64,000 nt of DNA from Contendibacter sp031732755 (lineage in GTDB: Bacteria > Pseudomonadota > Gammaproteobacteria > Competibacterales > Competibacteraceae), in contig JAVMKI010000057.1 in NCBI GenBank assembly GCA_031732755.1, positions 1 to 64,000 on the forward strand, in the 5' to 3' direction. Each line of letters starts with the position of its first letter. Position 1 is the first letter of the stretch. Shown here piece by piece: positions 1 to 8,314 of the stretch. The position numbers and the translations under genes were made by a program. The notes below the pieces were generated by a model. The model was given only the letters and a program-made list of their open reading frames with translations. It made no database searches and was not told the DNA's origin.

Positions 1-50
1 CTTCGAGCGGCTCACGAACTAAAGCCCCCGGCTCTGCCGGGGGATACTTA
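1..50 (+). mobile_element. Probable IS200/IS605-like element end (right edge only)
   Basis: A perfect 8-bp stem with a 3-nt loop (bases 25-43, CCCCCGGC / GCCGGGGG) lies just inside the point where the interrupted 7TMR-DISM gene loses family-like sequence. A short frame ending in TAA at 20-22 could be the tail of a transposase or TnpB gene. Subterminal hairpins and the absence of terminal inverted repeats are known features of the IS200/IS605 family. The body of the element would lie outside the window, so the assignment is inferred. A simple terminator hairpin is the alternative. Confidence 0.4.
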
Positions 51-541
51 CTGTCCATCGCTAGACGCAGGAAAACGGTGCGGGTTTCCCCCACTGGGAT
101 CTCCAATGGGATGGCAAAAGTATGGGTATCCAGCGGCCGGCTAGCGAAGGGGTGTCGATCTCCCGTCCGCACCGTCTCCAATATCCGTCCGTCGGCGACG
201 ATATAGACATCCAGCCAGTCCAGATGGGGCCAATCCACCTCCAGGATTCGTCGCGGAGCCGATGGGTCCGGGTTGGTCAAGGTGGCGCGTACCCACCAGG
301 CCGAGGCCGATTCCCCGAAGGAGAGCGCCTGCCCCGCAAGCGTCCGCCAGCGCTCCGGTGGCAGCGCCAGCACCTCGGTTAGTCCCAGTGCCCCGCTGAT
401 ATCCTCCAGCACTGCGAGCGAACCGAGACCTGGATCGCGTGGTGTGTCCACGACCCGCGCCAGTCCCACCGGCGTGGCCGCAGCGAACGCCCCCCAAGCC
501 GCAAACAGCAACAGGGCGAGAACGCGCGGCAGAGCAGTCAT
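1..541 (-). CDS. 7TMR-DISM extracellular (DISMED2-type) sensor protein, N-terminal part, interrupted
   Basis: Reading leftward from ATG at 541, the frame is open to the window edge. It opens with a cleavable signal peptide (about residues 1-21, a Leu/Ala-rich core), then a region resembling the periplasmic 7TMR-DISMED2 domain: the WVRATLTN strand, LEVDWPHLDWLDVYI and the strand ending VFLRLA. In this family the domain precedes seven membrane helices and a GGDEF or kinase output. Family-like sequence stops after LRLAMDS near base 50, where a CCCCCGGC hairpin begins, so the gene is probably broken by an insertion and the downstream signalling part is not visible here. Codon use matches the neighbourhood. 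Confidence 0.6.
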   Translation of the reverse strand, partial: MTALPRVLALLLFAAWGAFAAATPVGLARVVDTPRDPGLGSLAVLEDISGALGLTEVLALPPERWRTLAGQALSFGESASAWWVRATLTNPDPSAPRRILEVDWPHLDWLDVYIVADGRILETVRTGDRHPFASRPLDTHTFAIPLEIPVGETRTVFLRLAMDSKYPPAEPGALVREPLE

Positions 542-582
542 CGGCAGGTTGGGCGCAAAGGCTGGTTATGGGAGGTAACGGG

Positions 583-661
583 ACTCTAACAAGCCGCGCT
601 TGGCCTTTTCAAGCCAATGTCAGTTTATGTCAGTTCCTGGCGAAGGGACGTTTGTTAGAGT
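583..661. repeat. 79-bp MITE-like repeat, copy A
   Basis: This is a non-coding element bounded by the inverted repeat ACTCTAACAA / TTGTTAGAGT, with a central hairpin TTGGC...GCCAA and a conserved right half containing ATGTCAGTTTATGTCAG. A second copy of identical length lies at 2307-2385. The rest of the 542-834 gap shows nothing gene-like. Confidence 0.7.
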
Positions 662-834
662 CGGCCCTGTCTAGACGCGGGCTAACGTTCTTGATCGTGA
701 GATGAGCGTGGAGTTGGCTGATCCCGCGCCAAAAGCTGAACCACCGTAAGGTTAGGATGGCACGTCACGGATCCCGAAGGATTTCAGGGGGCCGGACCGC
801 CGAGTGGGTTCGAGTACGGTAGGGAGAAAAATCA

Positions 835-1680
835 ATGTATCAGAGTCTTGGCCAGGAGCAAAACCTGAATCCAACGCCAAGTATTATCCGAAAACGCCGT
901 TCCACCCTTCGTTTCAACCTTGTTTGGCGGAAATATCCTTCTCCCATGGTGGGGAGCTGCTTGTTTTTGGCCTTTTGGCTATTTTTCGAGGGGCAAATCC
1001 AGAATCCCCGCATGGCCGCTGACCTGGCTGGGACAGCGATTTTCACCTTCACGGGTGGCCTTGTTAGCTTTCGTCAATTCAAGCCGGTCAGTCCGGGGGC
1101 AGCCGTGATCGCCGGGGTTATCGGTGGATTCCTCACTGCGGTGGGCGGTGGAACCTTTCGTACTTTGCTGCTAGGGTTGGAACCGAACTGTTTATTCTGG
1201 ATCACGGATCGTTTCTATTGGATCGCGATTGGACAGGGATTATTTCTGATTCTGCTATGGGAACCCAAGGTATGCGCACAGTGTGAAGCGTGTTGGGATG
1301 TCGCGGATCGAATGGCGCTGGCAGTGTTTGCTCCACTCGGCGCGGAAAAAGCGGTACTGTGGGGAGCGGAAAATACCTTAAGCCTGATTATGATGGCTGC
1401 TTTCTTTGGTTTTCTGACCGGTGCGGGCGGTGGGGCGCTCCGAGACCTTATGAGGATACGACTACCCGTAGCTTTTTTTACTACCTATGGTTGGGTTGCG
1501 GCGTTCGGTGGCGTATTTCACCTTGCCCTGCTTCAGTCAGGGGTACCGATGACATGGATTGTTTCGGCTGTCGTCATTTATCTTATTGCTGAATCCATGC
1601 ACCAATGGGATGGGTCGTATCATGACATCGGCGATAAAGAAAGACCCTGTTATTATTTGGATGTTCATCAATTGATTTGA
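835..1680 (+). CDS. TRIC-family (UPF0126) membrane protein
   Basis: The 281-residue protein carries the internal duplication typical of trimeric intracellular cation channel (TRIC/UPF0126, YadS/YicG-like) proteins. Each half has a triple-glycine motif followed by an arginine, AVGGGTFRT near residue 104 and GAGGGALRD near residue 200, and the two halves contain the expected hydrophobic helices. Family members form homotrimeric monovalent cation channels in the inner membrane. About 60 residues precede the first family helix, longer than usual, so the true start could be internal. AGGGAG stands 7-8 bases before this ATG and supports it. The gene stands alone, followed by a CZB-domain gene in the same direction. 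Confidence 0.75.
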   Translation: MYQSLGQEQNLNPTPSIIRKRRSTLRFNLVWRKYPSPMVGSCLFLAFWLFFEGQIQNPRMAADLAGTAIFTFTGGLVSFRQFKPVSPGAAVIAGVIGGFLTAVGGGTFRTLLLGLEPNCLFWITDRFYWIAIGQGLFLILLWEPKVCAQCEACWDVADRMALAVFAPLGAEKAVLWGAENTLSLIMMAAFFGFLTGAGGGALRDLMRIRLPVAFFTTYGWVAAFGGVFHLALLQSGVPMTWIVSAVVIYLIAESMHQWDGSYHDIGDKERPCYYLDVHQLI

Positions 1681-1749
1681 CTGCTGCCGCCAAGAGTATT
1701 TGCTGGCATAAAATCGCGTTGCTTTTCACTCCTCTCTTGGAGGTGACCA

Positions 1750-2313
1750 GTGTCCGCTGTGCCGCCGTTGTTAAAAGGATCGAAACCGGATGAGGATCAC
1801 ACTCCCCATCCAGCCCATCAGGCAACTCCGGTTGCCTTGAGTCAGGGCGTGCCCGAAGCAGCATGTGCCGGACTCCATTTTTCGCAGGCGATTGAGGCTC
1901 ATCATGCCTGGAAACAACGGGTTCTCGACACTCTTTCCGGGGATGGCTGTGAGCTACTGGATGCCGCCGAGGCGAGACGGAGTGATCGTTGTATCCTTGG
2001 TCAGTGGATTAATGGACAGGCGCGTCAACAGTACCACCATCTGCCTGAATACGCTGCGGTGGTGCGCGCGCATACCAAATTCCATCTCGCCGCATCCGCT
2101 GCGCTGGTCGCTTCTCATGCTGAGAACCACGAGGAGGTAGGGCGTATTTTAGATGATGTCCAATGCCTATCGGATCAATGTCAACTTGAACTCCGCCGTT
2201 TATTCGCCAAGGCGGTGGAGATGTATGGCAACCCTTCTATTTATCATTCTTTACTGACTACCTTGGTAGCCATGGCGCGGTATTTGGGCCAATTTATTTT
2301 CATTGGACGCTAA
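1750..2313 (+). CDS. CZB (chemoreceptor zinc-binding) domain protein
   Basis: Residues about 44-115 match the CZB domain, whose three His and one Cys bind zinc. Visible candidates are His51/52 (EAHHAW), Cys81 (DRCILGQW), His108 and His112 (HTKFH), with the LPEY segment between. CZB domains sense zinc or hypochlorous acid and usually sit on chemoreceptors or diguanylate cyclases. Here no output domain or membrane segment is visible, so it may be a stand-alone sensor. It starts at GTG behind an almost perfect GGAGGTGA ribosome site. Its TAA stop lies seven bases inside the 79-bp repeat copy B, so the C-terminus may have been set by insertion of that element. Confidence 0.75.
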   Translation: MSAVPPLLKGSKPDEDHTPHPAHQATPVALSQGVPEAACAGLHFSQAIEAHHAWKQRVLDTLSGDGCELLDAAEARRSDRCILGQWINGQARQQYHHLPEYAAVVRAHTKFHLAASAALVASHAENHEEVGRILDDVQCLSDQCQLELRRLFAKAVEMYGNPSIYHSLLTTLVAMARYLGQFIFIGR

Positions 2314-2385
2314 CAGAACATTCTCAGCCTTTTCAGGCTGATGTCAGCTTATGTCAGTTTCTGGTGGGAGGACGTTTGTTAGAGT
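2307..2385. repeat. 79-bp MITE-like repeat, copy B
   Basis: This matches copy A (583-661) over its whole length, with the right half nearly identical and ending in TTTGTTAGAGT. The left inverted repeat is slightly degraded (ACGCTAACAGA). The central hairpin is TCAGCC / GGCTGA where copy A has TTGGC / GCCAA, so stem bases changed on both sides while pairing was kept. The stop codon of the CZB gene lies inside it. Confidence 0.7.
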
Positions 2386-2472
2386 GCGCATTGTAAGAAA
2401 CGGTCGCGCATTCAAGCTAGCGGGGACGGGTGCGAGGCTTGCCGATTCCATCAAGACAGAGCGGTGTTTGAT

Positions 2473-2819
2473 ATGACATGCGAATCCTTGCATCCGGCGC
2501 TACATCCCTATCGCGACAAGATCATCTCGGCGCCAGCGGCCGCCGCGCTGATTTCGACCCGGCCAGCATGTTTTCATCGGCACCGGTTGCGCTGCGCCAC
2601 GCACCCTGGTGGCCGCCCTGGAAAATGACCTGCTTGAGCCCCCGGCCGATGTCGAATTGGTCCATTTTTTGACCACCCAGATCGTGCCGCGCCACAAGGG
2701 CAAGGCCGTGACTCGCTATCAGCACCGCACGCACCTTTTTCGTCAGTCCGGATATTGAAGCGGCGGTGAAGCAGGGTCAGGCCGAATATGTGCCGATTTT
2801 GATTTATATTGAATATTGA
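2473..2819 (+). pseudogene. Decayed acetyl-CoA hydrolase/CoA-transferase N-terminal fragment
   Basis: Three reading frames together spell the beginning of the acetyl-CoA hydrolase / 4-hydroxybutyrate CoA-transferase family. Frame 1, from ATG 2473, gives ESLHPALHPYRDKI. Frame 2, from about 2567, gives HVFIGTGCAAPRTL and then ADVELVHFLTTQ. Frame 3, from about 2739, gives FVSPDIEAAVKQGQAEY. Each step is a one-base shift, one of them at a T5 run. The reading ends at TGA 2817-2819 after roughly 115 residues, where the family normally continues for several hundred. The remnant therefore has at least two frameshifts and a truncated 3' end. The intact relative at 46053 belongs to a different subgroup. 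Confidence 0.7.
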
Positions 2820-2986
2820 TCTGCTGGCGCGTCATATTTTAATGTTGCAACTGATTGATAAATATCAATAAAAATACATGGCGCAAAGCGCGAGTGCCCT
2901 GCCCACGCCGCGTAATCCGCCCTACTCTGGGCGTTGCTCGTTATATACTGACCGGGTTGTTCCCAGTTCTGACTCAGGAGAACCCG

Positions 2987-3511
2987 GTGATCTATTCCCT
3001 CGGCGACCGCAAGGTCGAATTCCACGGCGACGACTGGTTCATCGCCGACAACGCCACCGTGATCGGCTCGGTGGTGCTCAAGCAGAACGCCAGCATCTGG
3101 TTCAACGCGGTGGTGCGCGGCGACAACGACCTCATCACCATCGGCGAAAATTCCAACATCCAGGACGGTTCGATCCTGCACACCGATCCTGGCATCCTGC
3201 TCACCATCGGTCGCGACGTGACCGTGGGTCACCTGGCCATGCTGCACGGCTGCATGGTCGGCGATAATAGCTTGATCGGCATCAAGAGCCTGATCATGAA
3301 CCGGGCGGTGATCGGCAAGAACTGTCTGATCGGCGCCAACAGCCTAATCCCCGAGGGCAAGGTGATCCCGGACGGCTCGCTGGTGATGGGCTCGCCGGGC
3401 AAGGTCGTGCGCGCGCTGACCGAACAGGAAATCGTGGGATTACGCCAATCCGCTGGCCGCTACGTGGAAAACTTCAAACGATTCAAGCGCGATCTGCGCC
3501 GACAGGACTGA
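2987..3511 (+). CDS. Gamma-carbonic anhydrase family protein (YrdA-like)
   Basis: The 174-residue protein is almost entirely left-handed beta-helix hexapeptide repeats and resembles YrdA/CaiE/PaaY. Candidate zinc ligands of the gamma-carbonic anhydrase fold are His65 (SILHTD), His82 (VGHLAM) and His87 (MLHGC). Family members are trimeric and bind zinc or another metal between subunits, but many have no measurable carbonic anhydrase activity. I chose the GTG at 2987 because CAGGAG lies six bases upstream and family similarity begins there. An upstream ATG at 2855 would add 44 unrelated residues. It lies six bases before the MoxR gene and may share its transcript. Confidence 0.85.
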   Translation: MIYSLGDRKVEFHGDDWFIADNATVIGSVVLKQNASIWFNAVVRGDNDLITIGENSNIQDGSILHTDPGILLTIGRDVTVGHLAMLHGCMVGDNSLIGIKSLIMNRAVIGKNCLIGANSLIPEGKVIPDGSLVMGSPGKVVRALTEQEIVGLRQSAGRYVENFKRFKRDLRRQD

Positions 3512-3517
3512 TCTCCC

Positions 3518-4450
3518 ATGGCCGCGCTCGTGGAAGATTGCCTGGAACGGGTAGTTCAACAGGTTGGCACGACGATCCTCGGCAAGGAACACGCCATCCG
3601 CCTGGCGTTGAGTTGCCTGCTGGCGCGCGGTCACCTGCTGATCGAGGATTTGCCGGGCATGGGCAAGACCACTCTCGCGCACGCCCTGGCCTGTTGCCTG
3701 GGCTTGCAATACCAGCGCATCCAGTTCACCAGTGACCTGCTGCCGGCGGACATTCTCGGCGCGGCGGTGTACGAACGTCAGCGCGAGACTTTCGTGTTCC
3801 ATCCCGGCCCCATCTTCGCGCAACTGATTCTGGCCGACGAGATCAATCGCGCTACTCCCAAGACCCAAAGTGCGTTGCTGGAAGCAATGGAGGAAAAGCA
3901 GGTCACCATCGAGGGTGAAACCCGCAAACTGCCGGAACCGTTCTTCGTCATCGCCACCCAGAATCCCGCCTATCAGATCGGCACCTTCCCGTTGCCGGAA
4001 TCGCAACTCGACCGTTTTCTGATGCGAATTGAACTAGGCTACCCCGATGCGCAAGCGGAACGGTTGCTGTTGGAAGGCGAGGATCGGCGCGACGTGCTGG
4101 CGCGGTTGCCGGTGTGTCTGACGCCAGCTCAGTTGCACGAGGCGCAAATCCGGGTGGCCGGCATTCATGCCGCGCCACCGTTGCTGGATTATGTGCAGGG
4201 TCTGCTGGCGTTCTCGCGCCAGTCCAGCCTGTTTCGCGGGGGTCTATCGCCGCGCGCCGGTTTGGCTCTACTGCGGGCGGCGCGCGCCTGGGCGCTGTTG
4301 CACCGGCGTGGCCATGTGTTGCCGGAAGATGTCCAGGCGGTGTTGTCGGCGGTGGTGGGGCATCGGTTGTATCCCGGCGACGAGCACCTGGAACAGTCAT
4401 CCGCCGATCTGGTCGGACGCCTGCGCGCCGCCGTGGCTCTGCCGGTCTGA
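3518..4450 (+). CDS. MoxR-family AAA+ ATPase
   Basis: The 310-residue AAA+ protein has Walker A LPGMGKTT at about 45-52, Walker B LILADEIN near residue 106, the MoxR signature FFVIATQNP and the Q-L-DRF segment (sensor/arginine-finger region). MoxR ATPases act as chaperones that assemble or activate partner proteins, commonly DUF58/VWA proteins encoded next door. The next two genes are a DUF58 protein and a TgpA-type transglutaminase, the usual three-gene order, spaced by 10 bases and then overlapping. The substrate of this system is not evident from sequence. Confidence 0.9.
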   Translation: MAALVEDCLERVVQQVGTTILGKEHAIRLALSCLLARGHLLIEDLPGMGKTTLAHALACCLGLQYQRIQFTSDLLPADILGAAVYERQRETFVFHPGPIFAQLILADEINRATPKTQSALLEAMEEKQVTIEGETRKLPEPFFVIATQNPAYQIGTFPLPESQLDRFLMRIELGYPDAQAERLLLEGEDRRDVLARLPVCLTPAQLHEAQIRVAGIHAAPPLLDYVQGLLAFSRQSSLFRGGLSPRAGLALLRAARAWALLHRRGHVLPEDVQAVLSAVVGHRLYPGDEHLEQSSADLVGRLRAAVALPV

Positions 4451-4460
4451 ATCCCGGACC

Positions 4461-5486
4461 ATGGGCACGCTGCGACAACGGTTCGAGAACTGGATCATGC
4501 GCGGCCAGCGGCCAGCCAGCGAACCGATCCGGCTGACCCGCCGCCGCATCTATATCTTGCCGACCGCGCAAGGCTATGCGTTCGCCACCCTATTGTTCCT
4601 GCTGTTCTTGTGGTCCATCAACTACAGCAACAGCATGGGGTTCGCCTTCACTTTCCTGCTGGCGGCGGTGGCGTTGAACAGCATGTGGCAGGCGCACGAC
4701 AACCTGCTGGGGCTGGTCGTGGATTCCGGCGGCGCCGAACCGGTGTTCGCCAGCCAGGAGGCGCGATTCAGTTTTCGGCTGGGAAACCCGGATCCCAGGC
4801 CGCGCCACGGCATCGCTCTGCAATGGCGGGACCAGCCGCCGTGCTACGCGGATTTGCTGGCCAGCGACGTGACGGTCGTGACTCTGCGGGTAGTGGCCGA
4901 ACGGCGCGGTTGGTTGCGGCCTGGGCGCATTCGGGTGCTGACCCGTTATCCATTGGGGTTGTTGCAAGCGTGGAGTTGGGTGGAATTCGAGCAAGCGTGT
5001 TTGGTTTATCCGCAACCCCGAGGCCGGCGGCCATTGCCGGCGGCGCTGCCGAACAGCACCGGCGGCGGACTGGGTGAACAAGGGTTGGGCAGTGAGGACT
5101 ATGCCGGTTTTCGGCTCTACGCCCCTGGCGACTCACCGCGCCGCATTGCCTGGAAGGCCGCAACCCGTGGTGGCCCCTTGTTGGTCAAGCAGTTCACCGA
5201 CCAGGTCCGTCCGGAACTATGGCTAGACTGGCGACTGCTGGGAAACGACCGCGTTGAACCCCGGTTGAGCCAACTCTGTCAATGGGTGTTGAAAGCCGAG
5301 AGCGAAGGCCGCCGCTACGGTTTGTTGCTGCCGGGCGCGCGTATTCCGCCCGCCCAAGGCGACGCCCACCGCCGCCGCTGTTTGGAGACGCTGGCGCTAT
5401 TCACCGCTGTCGAAGGAATCCCTCGCCATCATGAGACTGCCATGGAGTCGGAAAAACCGGCCAGAGCGCCCGCCACCGCCGGTTGA
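4461..5486 (+). CDS. DUF58 domain-containing membrane protein
   Basis: The 341-residue protein has two membrane helices near the N-terminus (about residues 35-75) and the DUF58 core in its C-terminal half, visible as YAGFRLYAPGDSPRRIAWKA, the motif that recalls a VWA-like fold. DUF58 proteins are usual partners of MoxR ATPases. ATG 4461 is preferred because the preceding frame back to 4167 overlaps the MoxR gene in another frame and has no family similarity. The 3' end overlaps the next gene by 56 bases, suggesting translational coupling. Confidence 0.85.
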   Translation: MGTLRQRFENWIMRGQRPASEPIRLTRRRIYILPTAQGYAFATLLFLLFLWSINYSNSMGFAFTFLLAAVALNSMWQAHDNLLGLVVDSGGAEPVFASQEARFSFRLGNPDPRPRHGIALQWRDQPPCYADLLASDVTVVTLRVVAERRGWLRPGRIRVLTRYPLGLLQAWSWVEFEQACLVYPQPRGRRPLPAALPNSTGGGLGEQGLGSEDYAGFRLYAPGDSPRRIAWKAATRGGPLLVKQFTDQVRPELWLDWRLLGNDRVEPRLSQLCQWVLKAESEGRRYGLLLPGARIPPAQGDAHRRRCLETLALFTAVEGIPRHHETAMESEKPARAPATAG

Positions 5487-7428
5487 ACCGCTGACCACGC
5501 CAGCGCTGACGTGGTTGTTAACCGCGTTGGTGTTGGCGGTCGCGCCCCAGGCCGAGGAGTTGCCGATCTGGCTGACCGTCTTGGTTGCCGTGCTGGTGGG
5601 CTGGCGCGGGTTGCTGGTGTTTCGGAAGTGGGCGTTGCCGCCGCGCTGGCTGCTGTTGCTCGTGGCCACGCTGGCTGGGATCGGGGTGGTGATCGACCAC
5701 CGGACCCTGTTTGGCCGTGACGCCGGCGTGGCGCTGCTGACCGCGATGATGGCCTGCAAGCTGCTGGAATCCCGCACGCTGCGCGATGGCGTGGTGCTGG
5801 TGTTCCTGGGCTATCTGCTGGTGATGAGCAACTTGCTCTACAGCCAGGAAATTCCGCGAGTGGTCTATCTGTTGGCGGTTATCGTCGTCATGCTGACCGC
5901 TCAGGTATTGATCCATCCGCAGCACGTTGGTCTGACCGCGTTCGCCCCGCTCCGCTTGACGGGGCAAATGGCGCTGCTGGCGGTTCCGGTGATGCTGATC
6001 CTGTTCGTGCTGTTCCCGCGCATTCCCGGCCCGCTGTGGGGGTTGCCCAAGGACGCTTACCAAGGCCGCATCGGCTTGTCCGACCAGATGGCGCCCGGCA
6101 CGATCAGCGAGTTGAGTCTGTCCGATAAGGTGGCGTTTCGCGCCCGCTTCGCCAGCGCGGTTCCACCACCGAACCAGCGTTATTGGCGCGGGCTGGTGCT
6201 GTGGCATTTCGATGGCCGGCGCTGGACCCGCCCCGAAGAGCCGCCGGCCCAAACCACGATGCCCTTTGTCCCGGAAGGCGCGGCGGTCGACTACGCGGTG
6301 ACCCTGGAGCCGAGCAACAAGAGTTGGTTGTTCGCGCTGGATTTGCCTGCCCGCCTGCCGCCACGCGTCAGGATGACTCCCTCGTTTCAACTGCTGCGCG
6401 ATCAGCCGGTCAATGAGGTATACCGCTACGAAATGCGGTCGTATCCGGCCTATCGAACCGGAGGGCTGACGGTGATGGAACGAGGCCGGAGCCTGCAATT
6501 ACCGCTGCGGGGCAACCCGCGTGCCCGGGCGTTGGCGGCGGACTGGCGCCAGCGCGATCCTCAACCCGACGCGCTGGTGAAGTCCGCGCTGGCCCTGTTC
6601 CGCGAGCAGCCGTTTTACTACACCCTGACGCCGCCGTTGCTGGGCGGTGAGATCGTGGACGATTTTTTGTTCCGTACCCGGCAGGGGTTCTGCGAGCATT
6701 ACGCCGGCGCGTTCGTGTTTCTGATGCGAGCGGCGGGCGTGCCGGCGCGGGTGGTGGTCGGTTATCAGGGTGGGGAGATGAACACCCTGGGCGGTTATCT
6801 GATCGTCCGCCAGTCCGACGCCCACGCCTGGGCCGAGGTCTGGCTGGAAGGGCGCGGCTGGGTGCGGGTGGACCCGACCGGCGCGGTGGCCCCGAACCGG
6901 GTCCAACAGGGGCTTTACGCCGCCTTGCCCGATATGGGTATCCTGCCGTTTCTGGCGCGGCGTGGTGGTAATAGCGAATGGCTGCGTCAGTTGGCCCTGA
7001 GTTGGGATACCCTGAACAGTACCTGGAACGAGTGGGTGTTGGCTTATGGTCCCGAGCAACAGAAGGAATTCTTGTCGGAACTGGGGTTCGGCCCGGTGGA
7101 CTGGGGTGGGATGACGGTGGCGATGATGGTCGCGCTGGGTGGATTCGGCGCGCTGTATGCCAGTTGGCGCTGGCGGCGCCGGTTGGCGCGCGATCCGGTG
7201 GCGCGCGCCTGGCAACGGTTTTGCGCCCGGCTGGCCCGGCGCGGGCTGGCGCGCGGCGCGGCCGAAGGGCCGTTGGATTTCGCGGGTCGGGTGGTGGCGC
7301 AACGCCCGGAACTGGCGGAATCCGTTTGGGAGATCGCGCGCCTGTATGCAGTGTTGCGCTACGGTCCGGTCGCGCCACCCGAACGAGTGCGCTGCTTGCG
7401 ACGGCTGACGCAACGGTTTCGGGCGTGA
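5431..7428 (+). CDS. TgpA-like transglutaminase membrane protein (DUF3488)
   Basis: The 665-residue protein begins with a block of about six hydrophobic helices (residues 20-190, DUF3488/TgpA_N). It is followed by a periplasmic transglutaminase-like domain containing the catalytic Cys in GFCEHYAGA near residue 421 and the His in SDAHAWAEVW near 467, with Asp in VRVDPTG. A last helix near residue 560 and a cytoplasmic C-terminal DUF4129-like tail complete the usual layout. Pseudomonas TgpA, the reference protein, is essential for viability and may act in cell-envelope metabolism, although its substrate is unsettled. It is the third gene of the MoxR/DUF58 operon. Confidence 0.88.
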   Translation: MRLPWSRKNRPERPPPPVEPLTTPALTWLLTALVLAVAPQAEELPIWLTVLVAVLVGWRGLLVFRKWALPPRWLLLLVATLAGIGVVIDHRTLFGRDAGVALLTAMMACKLLESRTLRDGVVLVFLGYLLVMSNLLYSQEIPRVVYLLAVIVVMLTAQVLIHPQHVGLTAFAPLRLTGQMALLAVPVMLILFVLFPRIPGPLWGLPKDAYQGRIGLSDQMAPGTISELSLSDKVAFRARFASAVPPPNQRYWRGLVLWHFDGRRWTRPEEPPAQTTMPFVPEGAAVDYAVTLEPSNKSWLFALDLPARLPPRVRMTPSFQLLRDQPVNEVYRYEMRSYPAYRTGGLTVMERGRSLQLPLRGNPRARALAADWRQRDPQPDALVKSALALFREQPFYYTLTPPLLGGEIVDDFLFRTRQGFCEHYAGAFVFLMRAAGVPARVVVGYQGGEMNTLGGYLIVRQSDAHAWAEVWLEGRGWVRVDPTGAVAPNRVQQGLYAALPDMGILPFLARRGGNSEWLRQLALSWDTLNSTWNEWVLAYGPEQQKEFLSELGFGPVDWGGMTVAMMVALGGFGALYASWRWRRRLARDPVARAWQRFCARLARRGLARGAAEGPLDFAGRVVAQRPELAESVWEIARLYAVLRYGPVAPPERVRCLRRLTQRFRA

Positions 7429-7486
7429 AGCCTTGCGTCCGCTGACCGCCTGAAAATTGCCCGAATCGTTGTTAGAATTGACCGCC

Positions 7487-8314
7487 ATGAAACTGAACTT
7501 CACCAAAATGCACGGGCTTGGCAACGATTTCGTGGTGATCGACGGGATCCATCAGACCGTGGTACCGGATGCGGCGCGCATTCGCCGACTGGCCGACCGC
7601 CATTTCGGTATTGGTTGCGACCAGGTGTTGCTGGTGGAAGCGTCCGACCGCCCCGACGCCGATTTTCGTTACCGCATTTTCAACGCCGACGGTGGCGAGG
7701 TGGAACAATGCGGCAATGGCGCCCGCTGTTTCGCCCGCTTCGTCCGCGACCACGGGTTGACCGAAAAAGACGAACTATGCGTCATCACCGCCGCCGGTCT
7801 GTTGCGGTTGCGGCTCCAACCAGAAGGACAAGTAGCGGTAGACATGGGCCAACCCCGGCTGGAACCGGCGGATATCCCCTTTTTCGCCACCGAGCGCGCC
7901 GCCCGCTATCCCATCGCCGCCGATGGGGTGGAACTGGAAGTAGGCGTGGTGTCCATGGGCAATCCGCATGTGGTGTTGCTGGTGGATGACGTGGAGCACG
8001 CCCCGGTCGCGCACTTGGGGCCACTGCTGGAACGGCATGGCCGGTTTCCCCAGCGCGCCAACGTCGGTTTCATGCAGATCATCGCGTCGGACCACATCCG
8101 TTTGCGGGTGTTCGAACGAGGAACCGGCGAGACGCTAGCCTGCGGTAGCGGTGCCTGCGCGGCGTTGGTGGCGGGGCGGTTGTGGGGTATGCTGCGGCCG
8201 AACGTCCGGGTTGAACTGCCCGGTGGCGAGCTGAGCATCCACTGGGCTGGCGAGGGTGAGTCGGTGACCCTCACCGGGCCGGCGACCACGGTGTTCGAAG
8301 GGTGGATCGAGTGA
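7487..8314 (+). CDS. dapF: Diaminopimelate epimerase
   Basis: It interconverts LL- and meso-diaminopimelate in lysine and peptidoglycan synthesis. The 275-residue product has both catalytic cysteines in their family motifs, Cys75 in EQCGNGARC and Cys219 in ACGSGAC, and the N-terminal KMHGLGNDF signature. The signature starts four codons after ATG 7487, which fixes that start over an upstream in-frame one at 7457. In many gammaproteobacteria dapF lies between lysA and the DUF484 gene. Here DUF484 follows with overlap, but lysA is about 28 kb away at 35.5 kb. Confidence 0.97.
   Translation: MKLNFTKMHGLGNDFVVIDGIHQTVVPDAARIRRLADRHFGIGCDQVLLVEASDRPDADFRYRIFNADGGEVEQCGNGARCFARFVRDHGLTEKDELCVITAAGLLRLRLQPEGQVAVDMGQPRLEPADIPFFATERAARYPIAADGVELEVGVVSMGNPHVVLLVDDVEHAPVAHLGPLLERHGRFPQRANVGFMQIIASDHIRLRVFERGTGETLACGSGACAALVAGRLWGMLRPNVRVELPGGELSIHWAGEGESVTLTGPATTVFEGWIE

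Noticed and set aside
757..780. TGGCACG as a sigma-54 promoter half
   Set aside because: The required TTGC half is absent at the proper distance.
795..830. GGGTTCGAGTAC resembling a tRNA T-arm
   Set aside because: No acceptor stem, D-arm or anticodon arm can be folded around it.
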